From: Byssochlamys sp. IMV 00236
Lineage: Eukaryota; Ascomycota; Eurotiomycetes; Eurotiales; Thermoascaceae
Length of the DNA: 64,000 nt
Reading direction: 5' to 3'
Assembly (NCBI GenBank): GCA_001931875.2
Contig: MSJH02000830.1
Span: 124,001-188,000, forward strand
Shown here: positions 1-12,124 of the stretch, one piece after another
Layout: the number at the start of each line of letters is the position of its first letter
Position numbering within the stretch: position 1 is the stretch's first letter
The notes under the pieces: model-generated
Told to the model about the DNA's origin: nothing
The model's database searches: none
The model's input: the letters and a program-made list of their open reading frames with translations, nothing else
Program-made: the position numbers and the translations under genes

Positions 1-919
1 AGCTGGCTTCTGACATGATGGATCTTGCCAAAAGACGCGATTTGAAATGATCCCTAGCAGAAGGACGCTGTGGTCGCCATACAGTAACGACGGCGGCAGA
101 CAGATAGATAAAGCCACCCCCGGAACCCCGAAAGTGGCGGAGGGGGAAGTCAGATGCGGGCGGGACGATGAAAGAGACACGAACGGAGGGATGAGATCGA
201 ACAGACTCAGGAGGAGGGGAGATGGGTTGATCGCCAGACAAGAGTCGATGGGTGTTTGAGAAAGTCGAAGACGCTTTTGGAGAGTGGTTTGTCGTTCGCC
301 GACTCGACTCGACTCTGGCGGTGACGTTTTCGCCCTATTCTACGCTCGGGGCAAGATCCAATCTAGAATCTCGCGTACGTCAACGACGCCCTTACGCCGC
401 TCATCGTCCAGAAGAATAATAAATAAGATCGATATAGTCGATTCGTTTTCCTCATCTCCATGGCACTCTCGACTGACCTCCAAAGCACTCAAGTCGAGAG
501 AGAGAGAGAGAGCTATACTAACGGGCTAACCACAGTAATATCATATCTGACATGAAATACCGTCCAATCGGTCCACCACGAGGGCCCAGATCTCTCTCGG
601 ACACGATGCTTTTGCCCTTGAGATCAACTCTCCTCCCCGCTCGTCATCAAACAATCCTCGACTCCCGGGAAATGCATTATGGTAGACCCCGCCCCAGTAC
701 CTTGTTCCAACGCACCAGCGACCCGGTTGTCTGTCGATAAAGCTTCTTGCTCCCGCGATTGTGATGTTATATATGTATATATAGAGAAAGAGTACAGACG
801 TTCATACGAGATAAGAGCTCCTCCTCGAGCCCCTCCAAGCCGTAAGGAAAGAGGGAGGGACGCGGATAGTCAAAGTGGTGTAGTAATAATATATACATAC
901 CGCTAACAATCCGCTGAAT
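1..919. other. Left-edge spacer without a supported gene
   Basis: I see no gene here. Open frames are all under 85 codons, overlap each other and show no protein motif. A GA run lies near 496-511 and a TATA-rich stretch near 765-785. The right end is the 3' flank of the OTU1 gene, which reads leftwards. The 5' end may belong to regulatory DNA of a gene outside the window. Confidence 0.5.
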
Positions 920-1909
920 TTAACTCGCCTCTCCGAAATCGTAGTGTCCAGTTTGCGCCGCATGCTGTGTGGCGCCCTTCTCGCCCACGAACATCCCACC
1001 GCAAGTATTACATCGGATCTGGAACCCCGCCGTGTCTGTGTAGTAGTGTTTATTTTGCAGGATCTTGCACAGCTCCAGACACTTCTCCAACACTACCGGG
1101 TCTGCCGCATCGAAGATCTTGGTATCGAATTCTGGAGGCGCATACGCGTGGGTAAAAGGCGGATCGGATGGGGAGAGCGCAATCGTGTCGTAGTGGATGC
1201 CCGAGTATACCAGCACACAGCGCGTCGGTTGACCCTCGTTGAACCGATCCACCCGCAGCGTCTGCACGTCGATCGAGCAGATCTCGATGTCGAAGTGTTT
1301 GCTCAAGATGCTCAGTTCGATCGCTCCGCCCCAGGCATTCTCAGTCTGGATCCACCGGCAATAGGCGTCGGGTTTCTTCTCAAGGACAACTTCGGAGTAG
1401 ATATCGGGTTGCTCTTGGATCGCCTGCGCGACAATCGACCGGAGCTCCGTCATCGTATCCATGCCGCCAATTACAGCGCTTCCAACCGCTCTGAAGAGAC
1501 ACGAGTTGTCGTCTGGCATTATCCGCAGTACGAATGTCCCCGAATGCTCTGGGGATGGCACCTCAGGCGGATCCTTTTCCACGTCGCCATGGTCTTTTCG
1601 AGATAGCGACAACGGCGCATCTGCGGCTGCGGCTGCTGCGCTGGCATTGACCTCTGGTTGCGTGGGTGCTCCGTCCTTCTTGGTGGCGATGAGCTGTTCT
1701 CCATTGAGGTTGATGCCGATGTCTGACAGCTGCTGCGTTGGCGAGAATTGATCAAGGGCAAGCCGCTTTATATCAGGAAACCCATATTTCAGATCAAAGG
1801 CCTCCAGCCCAGTCTTCTCCTGGATCTGACCGCGCAGGTCATCCACCGTCGCACTGTTGTCGAGGGTGATGGTGGATTGCCCAGATGGCCCGCGCACTCT
1901 GATCCTCAT
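920..1909 (-). CDS. OTU1: OTU1-type ubiquitin thioesterase (Yod1 homolog)
   Basis: Single-exon gene, 329 residues. In this family the enzyme removes ubiquitin from substrates handled by the Cdc48/p97 ATPase, as in ER-associated degradation. Visible order: an N-terminal ubiquitin-like (UBX-type) fold at about 1-78 that docks Cdc48, an Ala-rich linker at about 88-97, an OTU cysteine protease domain at about 124-248, and a C-terminal C2H2 zinc finger. The catalytic Asp134, Cys137 and His239 sit in DDNSCLFRAV and VYSGIHYD. The zinc ligands are C300, C303, H316 and H322, followed by the usual ending HYDFGE. The start is the ATG that directly opens the ubiquitin-like strand (MRIRVRGPSG). Length and domain order match yeast Otu1 and human YOD1. 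It is divergent from the RSC subunit gene to its right. Confidence 0.93.
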   Translation of the reverse strand: MRIRVRGPSGQSTITLDNSATVDDLRGQIQEKTGLEAFDLKYGFPDIKRLALDQFSPTQQLSDIGINLNGEQLIATKKDGAPTQPEVNASAAAAAADAPLSLSRKDHGDVEKDPPEVPSPEHSGTFVLRIMPDDNSCLFRAVGSAVIGGMDTMTELRSIVAQAIQEQPDIYSEVVLEKKPDAYCRWIQTENAWGGAIELSILSKHFDIEICSIDVQTLRVDRFNEGQPTRCVLVYSGIHYDTIALSPSDPPFTHAYAPPEFDTKIFDAADPVVLEKCLELCKILQNKHYYTDTAGFQIRCNTCGGMFVGEKGATQHAAQTGHYDFGEAS

Positions 1910-2897
1910 CTCACCAGCCGGGTATGTGACAACAAAGGAGACGTCGATTCAGGAGTATACTATACAGAGGGAGTGCGACTGCTGTGTCTAGGCGGTACAC
2001 CGTCAGGTAAGAGAAATGGTCGTTCTCAAGGTTGATATTGTCGCCGCAAAAGAGGGGTAGGTCGGATGAGCGAGATAGCGTAGGAGACACGATATGAAGA
2101 GAACTGTGTCAGTCGCACACGACAATGGATTGTTTACTGGACTGGACTGGAGCAAAGCCCGGAATGATCAACCGTGCAGGAAGCACATCGAGCGTGGTGG
2201 AACGTGGCACCGGACGGCGTTGGCGTCGACTCGGATGCGGAGGCGGGGGAATTTAGAAATCATTATTATTAAGGTATTCCAGCTTCTAACTGGACGAGAT
2301 GCTATATCAGTTCATTTCTGCCGTGGTATTGCCTGTCAACTAGCATCCTCTATGTGTTTTGCTCTGTATTGCTCTGCTTCTCGATAGCTTAGCTTCTGTA
2401 TACAATTCACTGAACAGAGTAATAACCATCCCCGGCATCACGGACGTCATCAGAGGTAAGGTACGGTTCCTATGGAAACTGTTCTAGATAAGTTTAGTGA
2501 GAGTTCCTATCTTCATATATGTATAAAATAAAGAACACAAATGAAGTAACATTCTGGGGAATATCGTCTACTTCGATTGGATATCCACTGGAGAATATTA
2601 TATGATTTTATATCAGATCATCAGATGAAAGTCACTGTTGCAGTGTTACCATGAGTTATGTTACCATACAATACTGGAAATATTGCCGATTACTTACCGC
2701 CTTACCCAGAACAGACAATGCTGACTCATCATCGACGTCTACACGTGACGCTCCAGGGAATTCCTCACGCTGGCCGACAAAACGCGACAGAAACCGCCCG
2801 GACAGCCAGTGCATGCAGGCATCGCTTGTCCACGCTGATCGCCCTGGGACGAAGCTTTCTCTTGTGCTCCTGCTGCGCTCGCTGAAGCGGACGTGAC
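1910..2897. promoter_or_regulatory. Divergent intergenic region OTU1 / RSC subunit
   Basis: About 1 kb between two divergent start codons, so it must hold both promoters. I can name no specific regulatory site. The centre (2400-2650) is AT-rich. The small open frames inside show no family motif. Confidence 0.5.
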
Positions 2898-5884
2898 ATG
2901 GCGAAGACACCTACCGAGTCCGCGGGGTCGGAGCGCCCGCCCGCGTCGGAAGAGCCCGTCCAATCCATCGAGCAAGATGGCAAGGGTGACAACTCTCAAG
3001 AGCCCCAGGAGGGTGCAGAGGGGGTCAAGAATGAACAGGCGACCGGGGATGTTACGGAAGACCAATGGAGGGCGATGATGGATGTGGTGATGGCCATCTA
3101 TAACTACAGAGAAGAAGAGTGAGAGAGCTCCCGCAAGCTCCCTTTGTAGATCCGTCGGACGCGACCTAGCTAACTACAGTTGCGCGCGCAGTGGCCATGA
3201 TCCCTCGAGACTCTTCCAGCGCAGTGTCAATAAGCGCAATGTTCCCGATTATTATGATATCATCAAGGAGCCTATGGCTCTGAGTATCCTGAAGCAGAAG
3301 ATCAACAAGCGCGAGTATAAGAACTTCCGCGAGTTCGTGCGCGACTGCGCCTTGGTAAGTCGCCGCCAGCAGTCCTGTAGCGTCGCATGTGCAACTGACC
3401 GTTCGCTCACAGATTCCACACAATGCGCAAACCTACAATCGTCCCAAATCGCAGGCCTACGAAGATGCGCTCGTGATCAAGGTAGGTGGTTGGCATAGCT
3501 CCACTGGGCGCAACGGGCAGAAACTCACAGTGATTGCGATCTAGGATGTCTTCGTCTCCGAATTCAAGAAACTGGTCGAGCAGGGTCTCGTTAGCGCTGA
3601 TGAGGTTGAGCTGCCAGATCTGGGTGAGATCCCGGAAGCGGATCCTCTGCCCAGCGAGAACGAAGAGGAAGAAGAAGAGGACGATGAAGAAGACGACGAA
3701 GACGCAGATGACTCCGACGATGAGGGTCGCCGCCGGAGAAAGCGTGGTGGCCGTGGCAGGCGAGAGGGAGGCAAAGATGACGGCCACAAGAACGACCCCG
3801 AACTCCGTAAGAAGCGAGGACGACCACCGCGCGTTGACACACCCATGGAGGCCAGGATCAAAGCTGTGTTGAAGGGGATCCGGAAGTTCAAAGATAACAG
3901 CGGTCAGCTGAAGGTCCGGCACTTCGAAAAGCTGCCGGACAAGGCAGCGTATCCCGATTACTACATGGAGATCAAAGAGCCGATGGCGATTGATCTGATC
4001 AAGAGGAAGTCGAAGCGGAAGAAGTATAACTCGGTTGACCACTTCATGAGGGATATGGACGTCATGTTCAACAACGCCAAATCCTACAACCAGCCCGATA
4101 GTCAGCTGTACAAAGATGCCGAGGATCTGCAGGTCGAGGCTCACAAGCTGGCAGAACAGGAGAAGAAGAAGCCCGATAGTGAGTACCTGATGGAGGACGG
4201 TCGTCTGCCTCTTCCGGATGGAATCCTGCACAACGGCGAGCTGTGGAAAGTAGGCGATTGGGTGCACATCCAGAACCCGAACGACGTGACCAAACCCATC
4301 GTAGCACAGATCTATCGGACCTGGCAGGATGCGGAGGGCCAGAAGTGGGTGAACGCGTGCTGGTACTACCGCCCTGAGCAGACCGTGCACCACTACGAGA
4401 AGCACTTCTACCCCAACGAGGTCGTGAAGACGGGTCAGTACCGAGACCACCATATCAGCGAGGTGGTCGACCGCTGCTTCGTGATGTTCTTCACTCGTTA
4501 CAATCGAGGTCGTCCTCGAGGTTTCCCTCCGGACAAGGAGGTCTATGTCTGCGAAGCTCGTTACAACGAGGAGAAGCACAAACTGAACAAAATCAAGACC
4601 TGGGCTAGCTGTCTTCCAGATGAGGTGCGAGAGAAGGATTATGAGATGGATCTGTTCGATATGCCCAGGAAGATCAAGAAGATCCCGAGTCCGATCAAGC
4701 ACCTGCTGAAGGAGGATGCGAAGGAGACAGATGATCTCCCCAAGCCGACCTGGGGCGCTGAGAATGCGCCGCCCATTGTCGGTGCGGTGCATCGTCGACC
4801 CAGAGACGACAATGTATGTGCAAAGGTCGTTTCTTTGTTTGATTCTTTTCAGCATACTGACCACTTCATATTCTAGGAATCCCCGCCTCCAGAACCAACA
4901 CCGTCTCCTCCACCGCAGCCTGCTCCTCAACCTGCTCTGCCTCCCGCTCCATCTCGACAAGCCTCTATCAGTCACCCCGTGGGCCGTCAGAGCGTCGATA
5001 GTCAAGGAGATACCACCATGGCTGCCACGGTGCCCCCGCCAGTAGCTCGCTCGCCAGCAGCGCCGCTGCCTATGGTGCAGCACTCGCCAGCTCCTGTGCC
5101 TCCGCCGGTATACCATCAGCCTCGAGTGCCTCTTACTCCCTCCTACCAGCCTGCATTCCCCAACCGTTCGGGCAGCTTTTCGGCACAGGCTCCTCACGCG
5201 GCCGTCTACCAGGCGCCTGCAGTGCCACATCAATACGCTGCAGCTCAGCATTCGCCGTATCCAGCCTATGCTGGACAGCGCCTTCCAGCTGGATCACCAG
5301 CCGTCTACAACTTCAACGCGCCTCGTCCGATCGAAACATTCCATCTCAGCGATGCTGCGAACGCAGCGATCCCAGCAGACATCCGCGAACAATTCCACCG
5401 CGACGACCAGGGCCGTGTCCTATTCTTCTCCGCTCCCCCACTGGACATCGTACCTTCAGTCGAACAACGACTGGGCCATTCGCTAAAGTACCTAGCCGCC
5501 AAGGAGGAGCGCCAGAAGCTAATCGAAGAGAAGAAGCGGAAAGAAGCCAACGAGCAAGCAGAGCGCGAACGAGCCGCCAAACGCAAACGGGCCGATGAAC
5601 AAACCGCCCTCGCACGCAAAGTCCAACGTCTAACCGAGGACGCGATCCGTGTCCTCTCTGAACAAATCTCCTCAGGCACAGATGGATACTACAAAGAACA
5701 CTACGGTGACAAAGCCGAAGAAGCCAAACTCGCCGACCTGAAGAAGCGCCAGCAGCAGATCCTCAAGGACCGACTATCGCAGGAACAGACATCTCAAATC
5801 CTAGCGCAATCCGCTCAGAAACGCTCTTTCATCAGCTTGAGGGGCTCTGCTTTCTATTTAGATGATATTGACCCTCGAGTTTGA
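2898..5884 (+). CDS. rsc1: RSC chromatin-remodelling subunit, tandem bromodomain-BAH (Rsc1/Rsc2 homolog)
   Basis: Subunit of the SWI/SNF-class RSC complex that binds acetylated histone tails and nucleosomes in the nucleus. Proposed exons: 2898-3118, 3192-3354, 3413-3481, 3545-4813, 4877-5884, giving 909 residues. The first acceptor is set at 3191 because the CTAAC branch site at 3169 is too close to the AG at 3179. Order: bromodomain 1 at about 58-165 (VPDYYDIIKEPMAL), a long acidic tract at about 190-215, an AT-hook KKRGRPPR at about 242-248, bromodomain 2 at about 253-355 (YPDYYMEIKEPMAIDLI), a BAH domain at about 382-500 (WKVGDWVHIQNP), a Pro-rich linker, and a charged C-terminal helical region. 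This order is diagnostic of Rsc1/Rsc2 (RSC1 or RSC2 cannot be distinguished; most filamentous fungi have one gene). A C run follows the stop at about 5895. Confidence 0.93.
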
Positions 5885-7183
5885 GATTCCTTACCCCCCC
5901 CCCCCCTGCTGCTGCAAGTATCAATATCTACGAATTTCTACCTATCACCACAACTCCTACCAACCAAACGATCGAATGAAGTCCAACTGAACATAAAAGG
6001 GAAATACGTACAATGGGGAGGCTAGGCTGGGCTCGGAGGCGCATCTTTGGCGGTGTTCTTCACTTCTCTTCGTTCCTTTTTTTTTCTTTTCTTCTTGACA
6101 TGCAGTGGCTGCAGGTAACTGGTGTATATTAATAACACATTCGGTCCAGCTTGTTTTCCAATTGTTCTCTACCCTTTTTCTTTTCGTCGTCTTCTTCTTC
6201 TTTACTAGTTTAGCTTAGCTAGAGATACCACAATTGAAACGTGATATATGATATAATACTCTTTCTTCGGTAGTTACTGGCCATCAACTAACTAAGTTAC
6301 TGATGTTAACTAACTATAATTAAGTTAATTTAACTACAATGTTACAGAATAGAGACACCGTAATAAAAAAGAAACTCATCGGTTTATTTGTATTGTATAT
6401 CTCTGGGATCTCAATATGTAATAAATAGTGCTAATAAACATAATAACAATATGTGCGTTACACCACGATTGCTATGTTATAAGACTCAGACTCAGATATT
6501 TCTTCTTCCATAAAGAAAAAAATAATGAAGAAAGATAGATAGTAGCATGAAATAGAAAAAAGTAGTAGAAATTTTTATTTTTTGCCTTGTATTCTCCCTT
6601 GATTTTTTCAAACTCGCATTTTTGTAAACGTAAAGGAGAGACAATTCCTCCCAAAAGCGGACAAGCAAGATTGATTTTGAACCAGGAAAGGAAAGGAAAG
6701 GAGCTTGATAACAGCGTCATTTATTCATAAACAGGAGAGCGAACAACAGGCCCTGGTGTAGGATGAAGAAAGGGAAAGGGGAAGAATGGCATCGGATTCT
6801 GATGCAAATGGGGCAAGTGTTACCCGTACATGAGAAAAGCAGCCTCGGGAACCAGGTGCTGGAATAGAGAAATGAAGAGGAAAAAAACAAGTTAGTATGC
6901 CATACTCTGGAACACCGGTTCCCAATGGAATAAGCAAAGAATAAGCAAAGAACAACCCAAAAAAGACACAGGCCACCCACGGTGAGAATCAACGGATGTG
7001 AAGAGAACCGTGGGAGCGCTGTGCCATTCTATGCTGTATATGCTAAGTGAAAGATGCCGAGTAGTGAACAGGAGCGCCTTTGTGTGCGCCACGTCAAGTA
7101 TACATGCGTCAGAGCGCAGGAGTAGGTAAGCGGCCTGATGGCCGCAACTCCTTGTTCTTTGTTTAGAGAGATTCTGGGCGACA
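5885..7183. other. Convergent spacer, 3' flanks of RSC subunit and CCCH genes
   Basis: AT-rich spacer between two genes that point at each other. It contains the C run near 5895-5908, T/C-rich tracts near 6070-6200 and a CTAA/TTAG-rich cluster at about 6286-6340. No coding frame with a recognisable motif. Confidence 0.6.
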
Positions 7184-9338
7184 TCATGGTTGGAAACTCA
7201 GATCCCGCGATGCATTTGTCTCTTCCCCATTCGACGTCTGCTTGTTCGCATCCCAGCCGACACTGCTCCGCTTGTTGCCCTCTTCCTCTTCCATCGAGAA
7301 AACGAGGTCACTCTGTTCTTCATCGATTCGACTCGTGGTGACAGGGGAGGAAACTGTACGGTCAAGGCGGCTGCTGGGCCCAGCAGAGCCCTGGCGTGCC
7401 GAGCTAGGATGGAGCGACATGCCATTGAGTTGCTGGGAGAGCGTCGACATCGAGGACTGCTGTGCAGAGCCAGAGACAAATGGAGAGACATCACCGGACA
7501 CTGGCCGGCTGCCAATCGGGCGCAAGCTGGGGCTTGAGCCAAAGCCCAACGATGACTCCCGCAGCGGAGAACCGATGTGCGAGAAGGACGAACCATGGGC
7601 TTCTTCTTCCTTCCTCTGTCGCTGCTTGGCAAATAATGCTCCGAATCGGGAAGGGCTGGAGGCCAACGGCGAGCCGACTTTTGTTGCACTTGTTCCCATC
7701 AGGCCGAGTCCACCGTATTCTCTGTTGCTGGAACTCAATTCGTGCTCCGTCCGGGACAGCCTCCTCATCTTCTCCTGGGGAGTAAGGACGTCGTCGTGCA
7801 AGCTGCCCGGCAGATAATCTTCCTCCATCGTGAAATTGCTGTCATCCCAGTCGTCCAATACCATAGGACGAGGGACACTGGCAGAGAGCATCTTAGGTCT
7901 ACCCGCCATTCTCTGGGAATGCAGGAACCGGGGGGCAACAAAATCGTCTGGGAATCCTGGAGGAGAGGAGCCTAGGTTCGACGGCTGCTTTCTCAGGTCT
8001 GTACCGAATGCGGCATCGCGAAGATTTCGAAGTGCATCCGAAGGTGTTCTCTGCGCAGGCGGCGACAACTCAAGGCCGAATTTCGAGGGCATAGAAGCGG
8101 CAACAGGGCCATAGCGAGCCACATGAGAAATACCCTGGCTATCAAAGGATGCTGGGAGCGGCGCATCGAGAGCTGTGAGGTGGTGTTTCGGAGAAGCGGG
8201 GTGGCGGATGTCCTCGACAGGTGATCCGTATTTCGATCCAGCATCTGATACGAATGCTGTGTCGACCGTGGGGAAACCCTCGTAGGGACCTTGTTGTGGC
8301 TGCTGCGACGCATGCAGAGAAGCGAATTCATCTTGTGCAGGGAATCCATATGCGTATCGAGAATCATGGCCCTTCATCCGCTGATGTGATAACACTGAGT
8401 TCGTCAAGGCGGAATCCTGATTGTGATAAGCCTGCGGGTTGACTCGGCCACCCAGGTTGAGATGACCTCCACCCATGCCCATGCCGATATTGGGGCGGTT
8501 GACCCGTCGTCCATCTGGCAAGATATGCGCCAGCGCACACTTTGCTCCGAATTTACAATTACCCTGGAGGCCCTGTCAGTGTCTTGTAGATTCCACCGGG
8601 GGCCCGTCCGTTCAACGGCGCTGTCGTGCTCCTGGAACCCTATCGGGAAAAAAAGGAAAGAACTCGATCTAGCGTACCTTGGTGAAGTATTTGCACGGAG
8701 CAGAGTCGACTGCAGCATCGGTGGAATGTAAAAAGGGACAAGCAGGTCCTGCCTGACAAGCTCCCTGACGGAAGAATTTGCATGGAACATGCTTGGTATC
8801 TGTACCACGAACGAGGAAATAATCAGCGCTCCGCACCAGAGACTGACGCCTGCAGCGTCTCTGAGAGATAAAGAATAGACACTGTACTCTTACTGCTTGG
8901 GTTTGGAGGGCTGCGAGCCGCCATTTCGAAGCCGGACATATTGCGGGAATGGCCGTTTTGGAGATGAGCACCCGGGCCGGAGGGAACGGGCAGAGGACCG
9001 CGGTTTCTCATGTCACTGGATAGCCGATTCTGCGGACGAGAGCCGTTGGCAAACGAACCAGACGGAGTTCGCGTTGCGGGCGGCGGATTCTGTTGCTGCT
9101 GCTGCATCGCCAGAGAGTCGAGAGGAGTCGAGATAGAAGAGGCTCCGGAGGGGTTCCGGCCGGGAGATTTTGACTGGGGAAGGTTTGGTGGGGGTTCTGA
9201 GGCGGTCGTTTTGGTGGCAGCGGAGATAGTAGCAGTAGTAGTAGTAGTAGTGCTGGCACCCGCCGCAGTGAGAAACAGAGGCAGAGGATTATTACTGTCG
9301 TGATCGCGATGACGGCCGATCAGCGTGGAGGAGGACAT
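7184..9338 (-). CDS. Tandem CCCH zinc-finger protein (Lee1-like)
   Basis: Exons on the minus strand: 9338-8894, 8799-8678, 8563-7184; 648 residues. Two CCCH fingers, each C-x7-C-x5-C-x3-H (CKFFRQGAC..., then CKYFTKGNC...), at about 154-172 and 185-203; the second intron cuts the second finger between TK and GN. The block ending LPDGRRVN after finger 2 resembles yeast Lee1 and its fungal relatives. Tandem CCCH fingers usually bind RNA, but the target is unknown. The rest is low-complexity Ser/Pro/Gln-rich sequence, including a poly-Thr run coded by an ACT repeat (about 9236-9256) and a Gln run near residue 78. The chosen start opens MSSSTLIGRH; an in-frame ATG at 9380 would add 14 residues. 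Function beyond probable RNA binding is inference. Confidence 0.85.
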
Positions 9339-10568
9339 GATAGATTGAGATTTTAGATTAGGGAGAGGGAGGGAAGGCAAGAAGGGTGGCAGAGATAGAG
9401 AGTCAGAAAGATACGGGGGCGAGGGGCAGAGAGCAAGGCAACTTCCAAGCAGTACTTACTTAACTACTCTTAGAGCTTGCTTTACTCTCTCAAATACACA
9501 CCAGGGGACCTTCTACAACTCCCGGGATGATGACCAGGATCAGCTACAGTTGATCTAATAATCTCAAGCACAGCTAGCTAGCCACTCATCCTTCCAGCCA
9601 GTCACCAGCTCTGGAAGCTGTAACGGCAGGAAAGCTAAGTTAGTAGTTATGATTCTGGTATGCAGATTCTACTTAGTGAAGCTTGCGCCCTGAAGCAACG
9701 AAGCCATGATATGATCTCTTGCGTCAATTGCGCCTCGTCTGTTGCATATTATTATGATGCTTAACTCTGCCTCGTCCACACCCCGGACTGGAACGCGCAG
9801 CCAGCTACATTAGAGAAAGTGACGTGAGTAAGAAGACTAGATCTTCCCATGACCGCCCAAGGGGCTAGTGGGAGAGATGGTGGTCGGAGAAAGCTGATCG
9901 CCCGAGCACCGTCGGACAGGACGGATAGGACGTTGCGGATCTACGAAATAAGAAAGAAAGGCGAAGGGCGAGTGGGATCGTCAGGCGTGAATTGGATTGG
10001 ATTGGATTGGATTGCTCTGGAGTGGCTGGGGCTCTCTCTCTCTCTCTCTCTCTTGCAGCATCTGCCATGAGGACCGCCTCGCACCTGATCAGGAACTTCA
10101 CTGCCATTGTATTGTGATCCTATCCCCGTGTGGCCTCGACGAACAAAAAGAGTGTCCATCTGATCCACCACATTGCGTTCTCGAGACCCCTCAAGCCTAG
10201 ATCCAGTGATCGAATTCCACTCTGTCTCCCCTGCTCCAGCTGGCCCCGTGGCTCATACATAGTCCCCATGTCAATCCTCCGCGTGGATCACGGAGAATAG
10301 CGTTTATTATTCCCCATCCGGTTGCACATGAAGAGTTGCTTGCTGATCAGAGGAATGTTTCAGTCAACCCACAAGACAACCATGATTAATATTGATTATT
10401 CACCTTCTCGAAAGTTCAAACAGAAAACATATCAGCCAAGACCCCCGGATAGAGCATTCTTCCCGATACAAGTGTCCGTCAGATCGACCCCTCGAGTCCC
10501 AAAGATTCCTAGCGTCACGTCAGATATTAGTATACCCGAAGCTGGAGCGCGGCCCGCGCGACACTTAA
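9339..10568. other. Spacer between CCCH gene 5' end and hop2 3' end
   Basis: Holds the promoter and leader of the CCCH gene at its left side and the hop2 3' flank at its right side. Two tandem repeats lie next to each other: ATTGG units at 9991-10014 and a CT run at 10032-10053. No gene supported. Confidence 0.55.
9991..10053. repeat. Adjacent ATTGG pentanucleotide and CT dinucleotide repeats
   Basis: Four ATTGG units plus ATTG are followed about 17 bases later by eleven CT units. They lie upstream of the CCCH gene, which reads leftwards. Probably a simple-sequence tract; a promoter role is possible but not shown. Confidence 0.9.
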
Positions 10569-11669
10569 CTACACTGTACTACTAACCCATAGCTCCTCTT
10601 TGGTGGTATCTTCACTCATAACTTCCGTGCACCTCTCCCACAGGTGGCGGCAGATCCTTTCGCGAACTGCAGCATGCCGCTGCCACATCTTCCATTCCTT
10701 TTCAGTTTGGGCCTTTTCCTCCATAGACACCTCTGCAGTGTCGTCGTTACATAACTCTTTGAGACGGAGGTGAATGCTCCTCGTCTCGTCTTCGAGCTTG
10801 GATACATTCTGTTCCAAGTCAGCGAACGAGACGGTGGTACCCAGACGGGACAGTTCTGATTTCAATCCCTTCTCCCTGTTTTTGTAATCTGCAAGCCGTT
10901 TCTCCAACTGCTCAATCTCATCGGAAATCCTAGCTAATGCCTCGGGCGTGACATCATCCGTAGGATCTTGAAGCGCGTGATACACGAGCTGCTTGCCTAT
11001 TCAAGAAAACAAAAAAGTCATGAATATCATCATCCACAATAATAATATGAATGGGATATCAATTCAAGTTCTACAGACCAGCGGCGCGTCCTTCAATCTG
11101 TCCTTTCTCATGCATGTCCTTCAAGATCTTCACAGCGTTTGCTATATCCATCAATCAAAATGTCAACCAACTCAGCATTCATACAGATCAACTTCATCAG
11201 GATATTAACTCAGTATATATCTCACCTTTCGTAACTTTATTCTGGAGATTAGTCGAGATCTCAATGGCCTATCATCCAGTGATGCCCTATTAGCCGTTGG
11301 ACCAAATTAAACATAGCCCTCCCCATTTAAGCTGGATCACAACGAACTGAATACGGGCGACTAGTTGAAACATCGTCAGTAACAATAATCAAAGCCAAAT
11401 GAGATATAGAAGTGAGCAATGGCATACTACTTACTTTTGCTTCCCTATAATACCCCGTTTGCCAAAGCGTCAGTCCGACTAGCTAGCTACCATCCAGATA
11501 ATAATCCAAAACATAAGCAGCCACTAACGCAAATAATCTAAAATCATCACGGAACCTGGATTTTTCCCAAGTCAATAAAGGACCTTATACAGGCTTCTAC
11601 ACCTGGCCACTAGGAACATATACCATTCTCTCCTGGGACTTTCTCAGACCCTCCTTTCTTCGGAGCCAT
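10569..11669 (-). CDS. hop2: Meiotic homologous-pairing protein Hop2 (PSMC3IP/TBPIP family)
   Basis: Seven exons on the minus strand: 11669-11624, 11555-11529, 11444-11435, 11360-11348, 11268-11226, 11141-11079, 10996-10569; 209 residues, close to the 210-230 usual in the family. Hop2 works with Mnd1 to help Dmc1/Rad51 strand exchange in meiosis. The first six exons rebuild the N-terminal winged helix (MILDYLRKQNRPYSAIEIS, LQNKVTKANAVKIL, MHEKGQIEGRAAGKQ), and the last exon carries VYHALQD, a leucine-rich coiled coil at about 83-135 and the C-terminal TBPIP helices. Exons 3 and 4 are only 10 and 13 nt, but each is needed to keep both frame and family motif. The exon 4 donor (GTTCGT) is weak. 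Open reading frames alone show only the last exon, so the gene is easily truncated in automatic annotation. Confidence 0.92.
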
Positions 11670-12124
11670 AGTGAGGATACGTAAATTGGTCGGAAGATTC
11701 AGCCTAGGATGAGAATGTATTGAGAATTTCAGTATAATAAGGCGTGAGACGCGTGCACAAAGAAGATCGATCATGAGCTAGATGGATGTGATATGGATTT
11801 GCTCGAGGGAGAATCCCTCGAGCAGATGCTAACTAACTGTAATGTGCTGGACAGAAGTAGTCACGTGTTTACAACTTTTTTGGACTCCTCCCCAAAACAT
11901 GAAATTCAAGAGCCAGCTGGAGGGGCACTACGTCTCAGTTCATATGATAGGCACAGGGATGAGATAGATGAAACTTCTCATATACGACAAACAAGAGTTG
12001 AACTGGCATTATTATGAACCTCCCTTGACCAAGAAGAAAATAGATTCACCATCGACCACTTTAGATAAAAGCAAAAAAAAAAAGATCTAAACGGTTGAAA
12101 ACAATTAAACCAAGGGTTCGGGTA
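11670..12124. other. Spacer between hop2 start and Skt5/Chs4 stop
   Basis: About 455 bases holding the hop2 promoter and the 3' end of the chitin synthase activator gene; both genes read leftwards. A palindromic CTCGAGGGAGAATCCCTCGAG element lies near 11800-11821 and could form a hairpin. No gene supported. Confidence 0.5.

Noticed and set aside
3407..5251. 614-codon open frame antisense to the RSC subunit gene
   Set aside because: It is the mirror of a GC-rich coding exon, has low-complexity Val/Leu/Arg runs and no domain, while the sense strand shows clear bromodomains and BAH.
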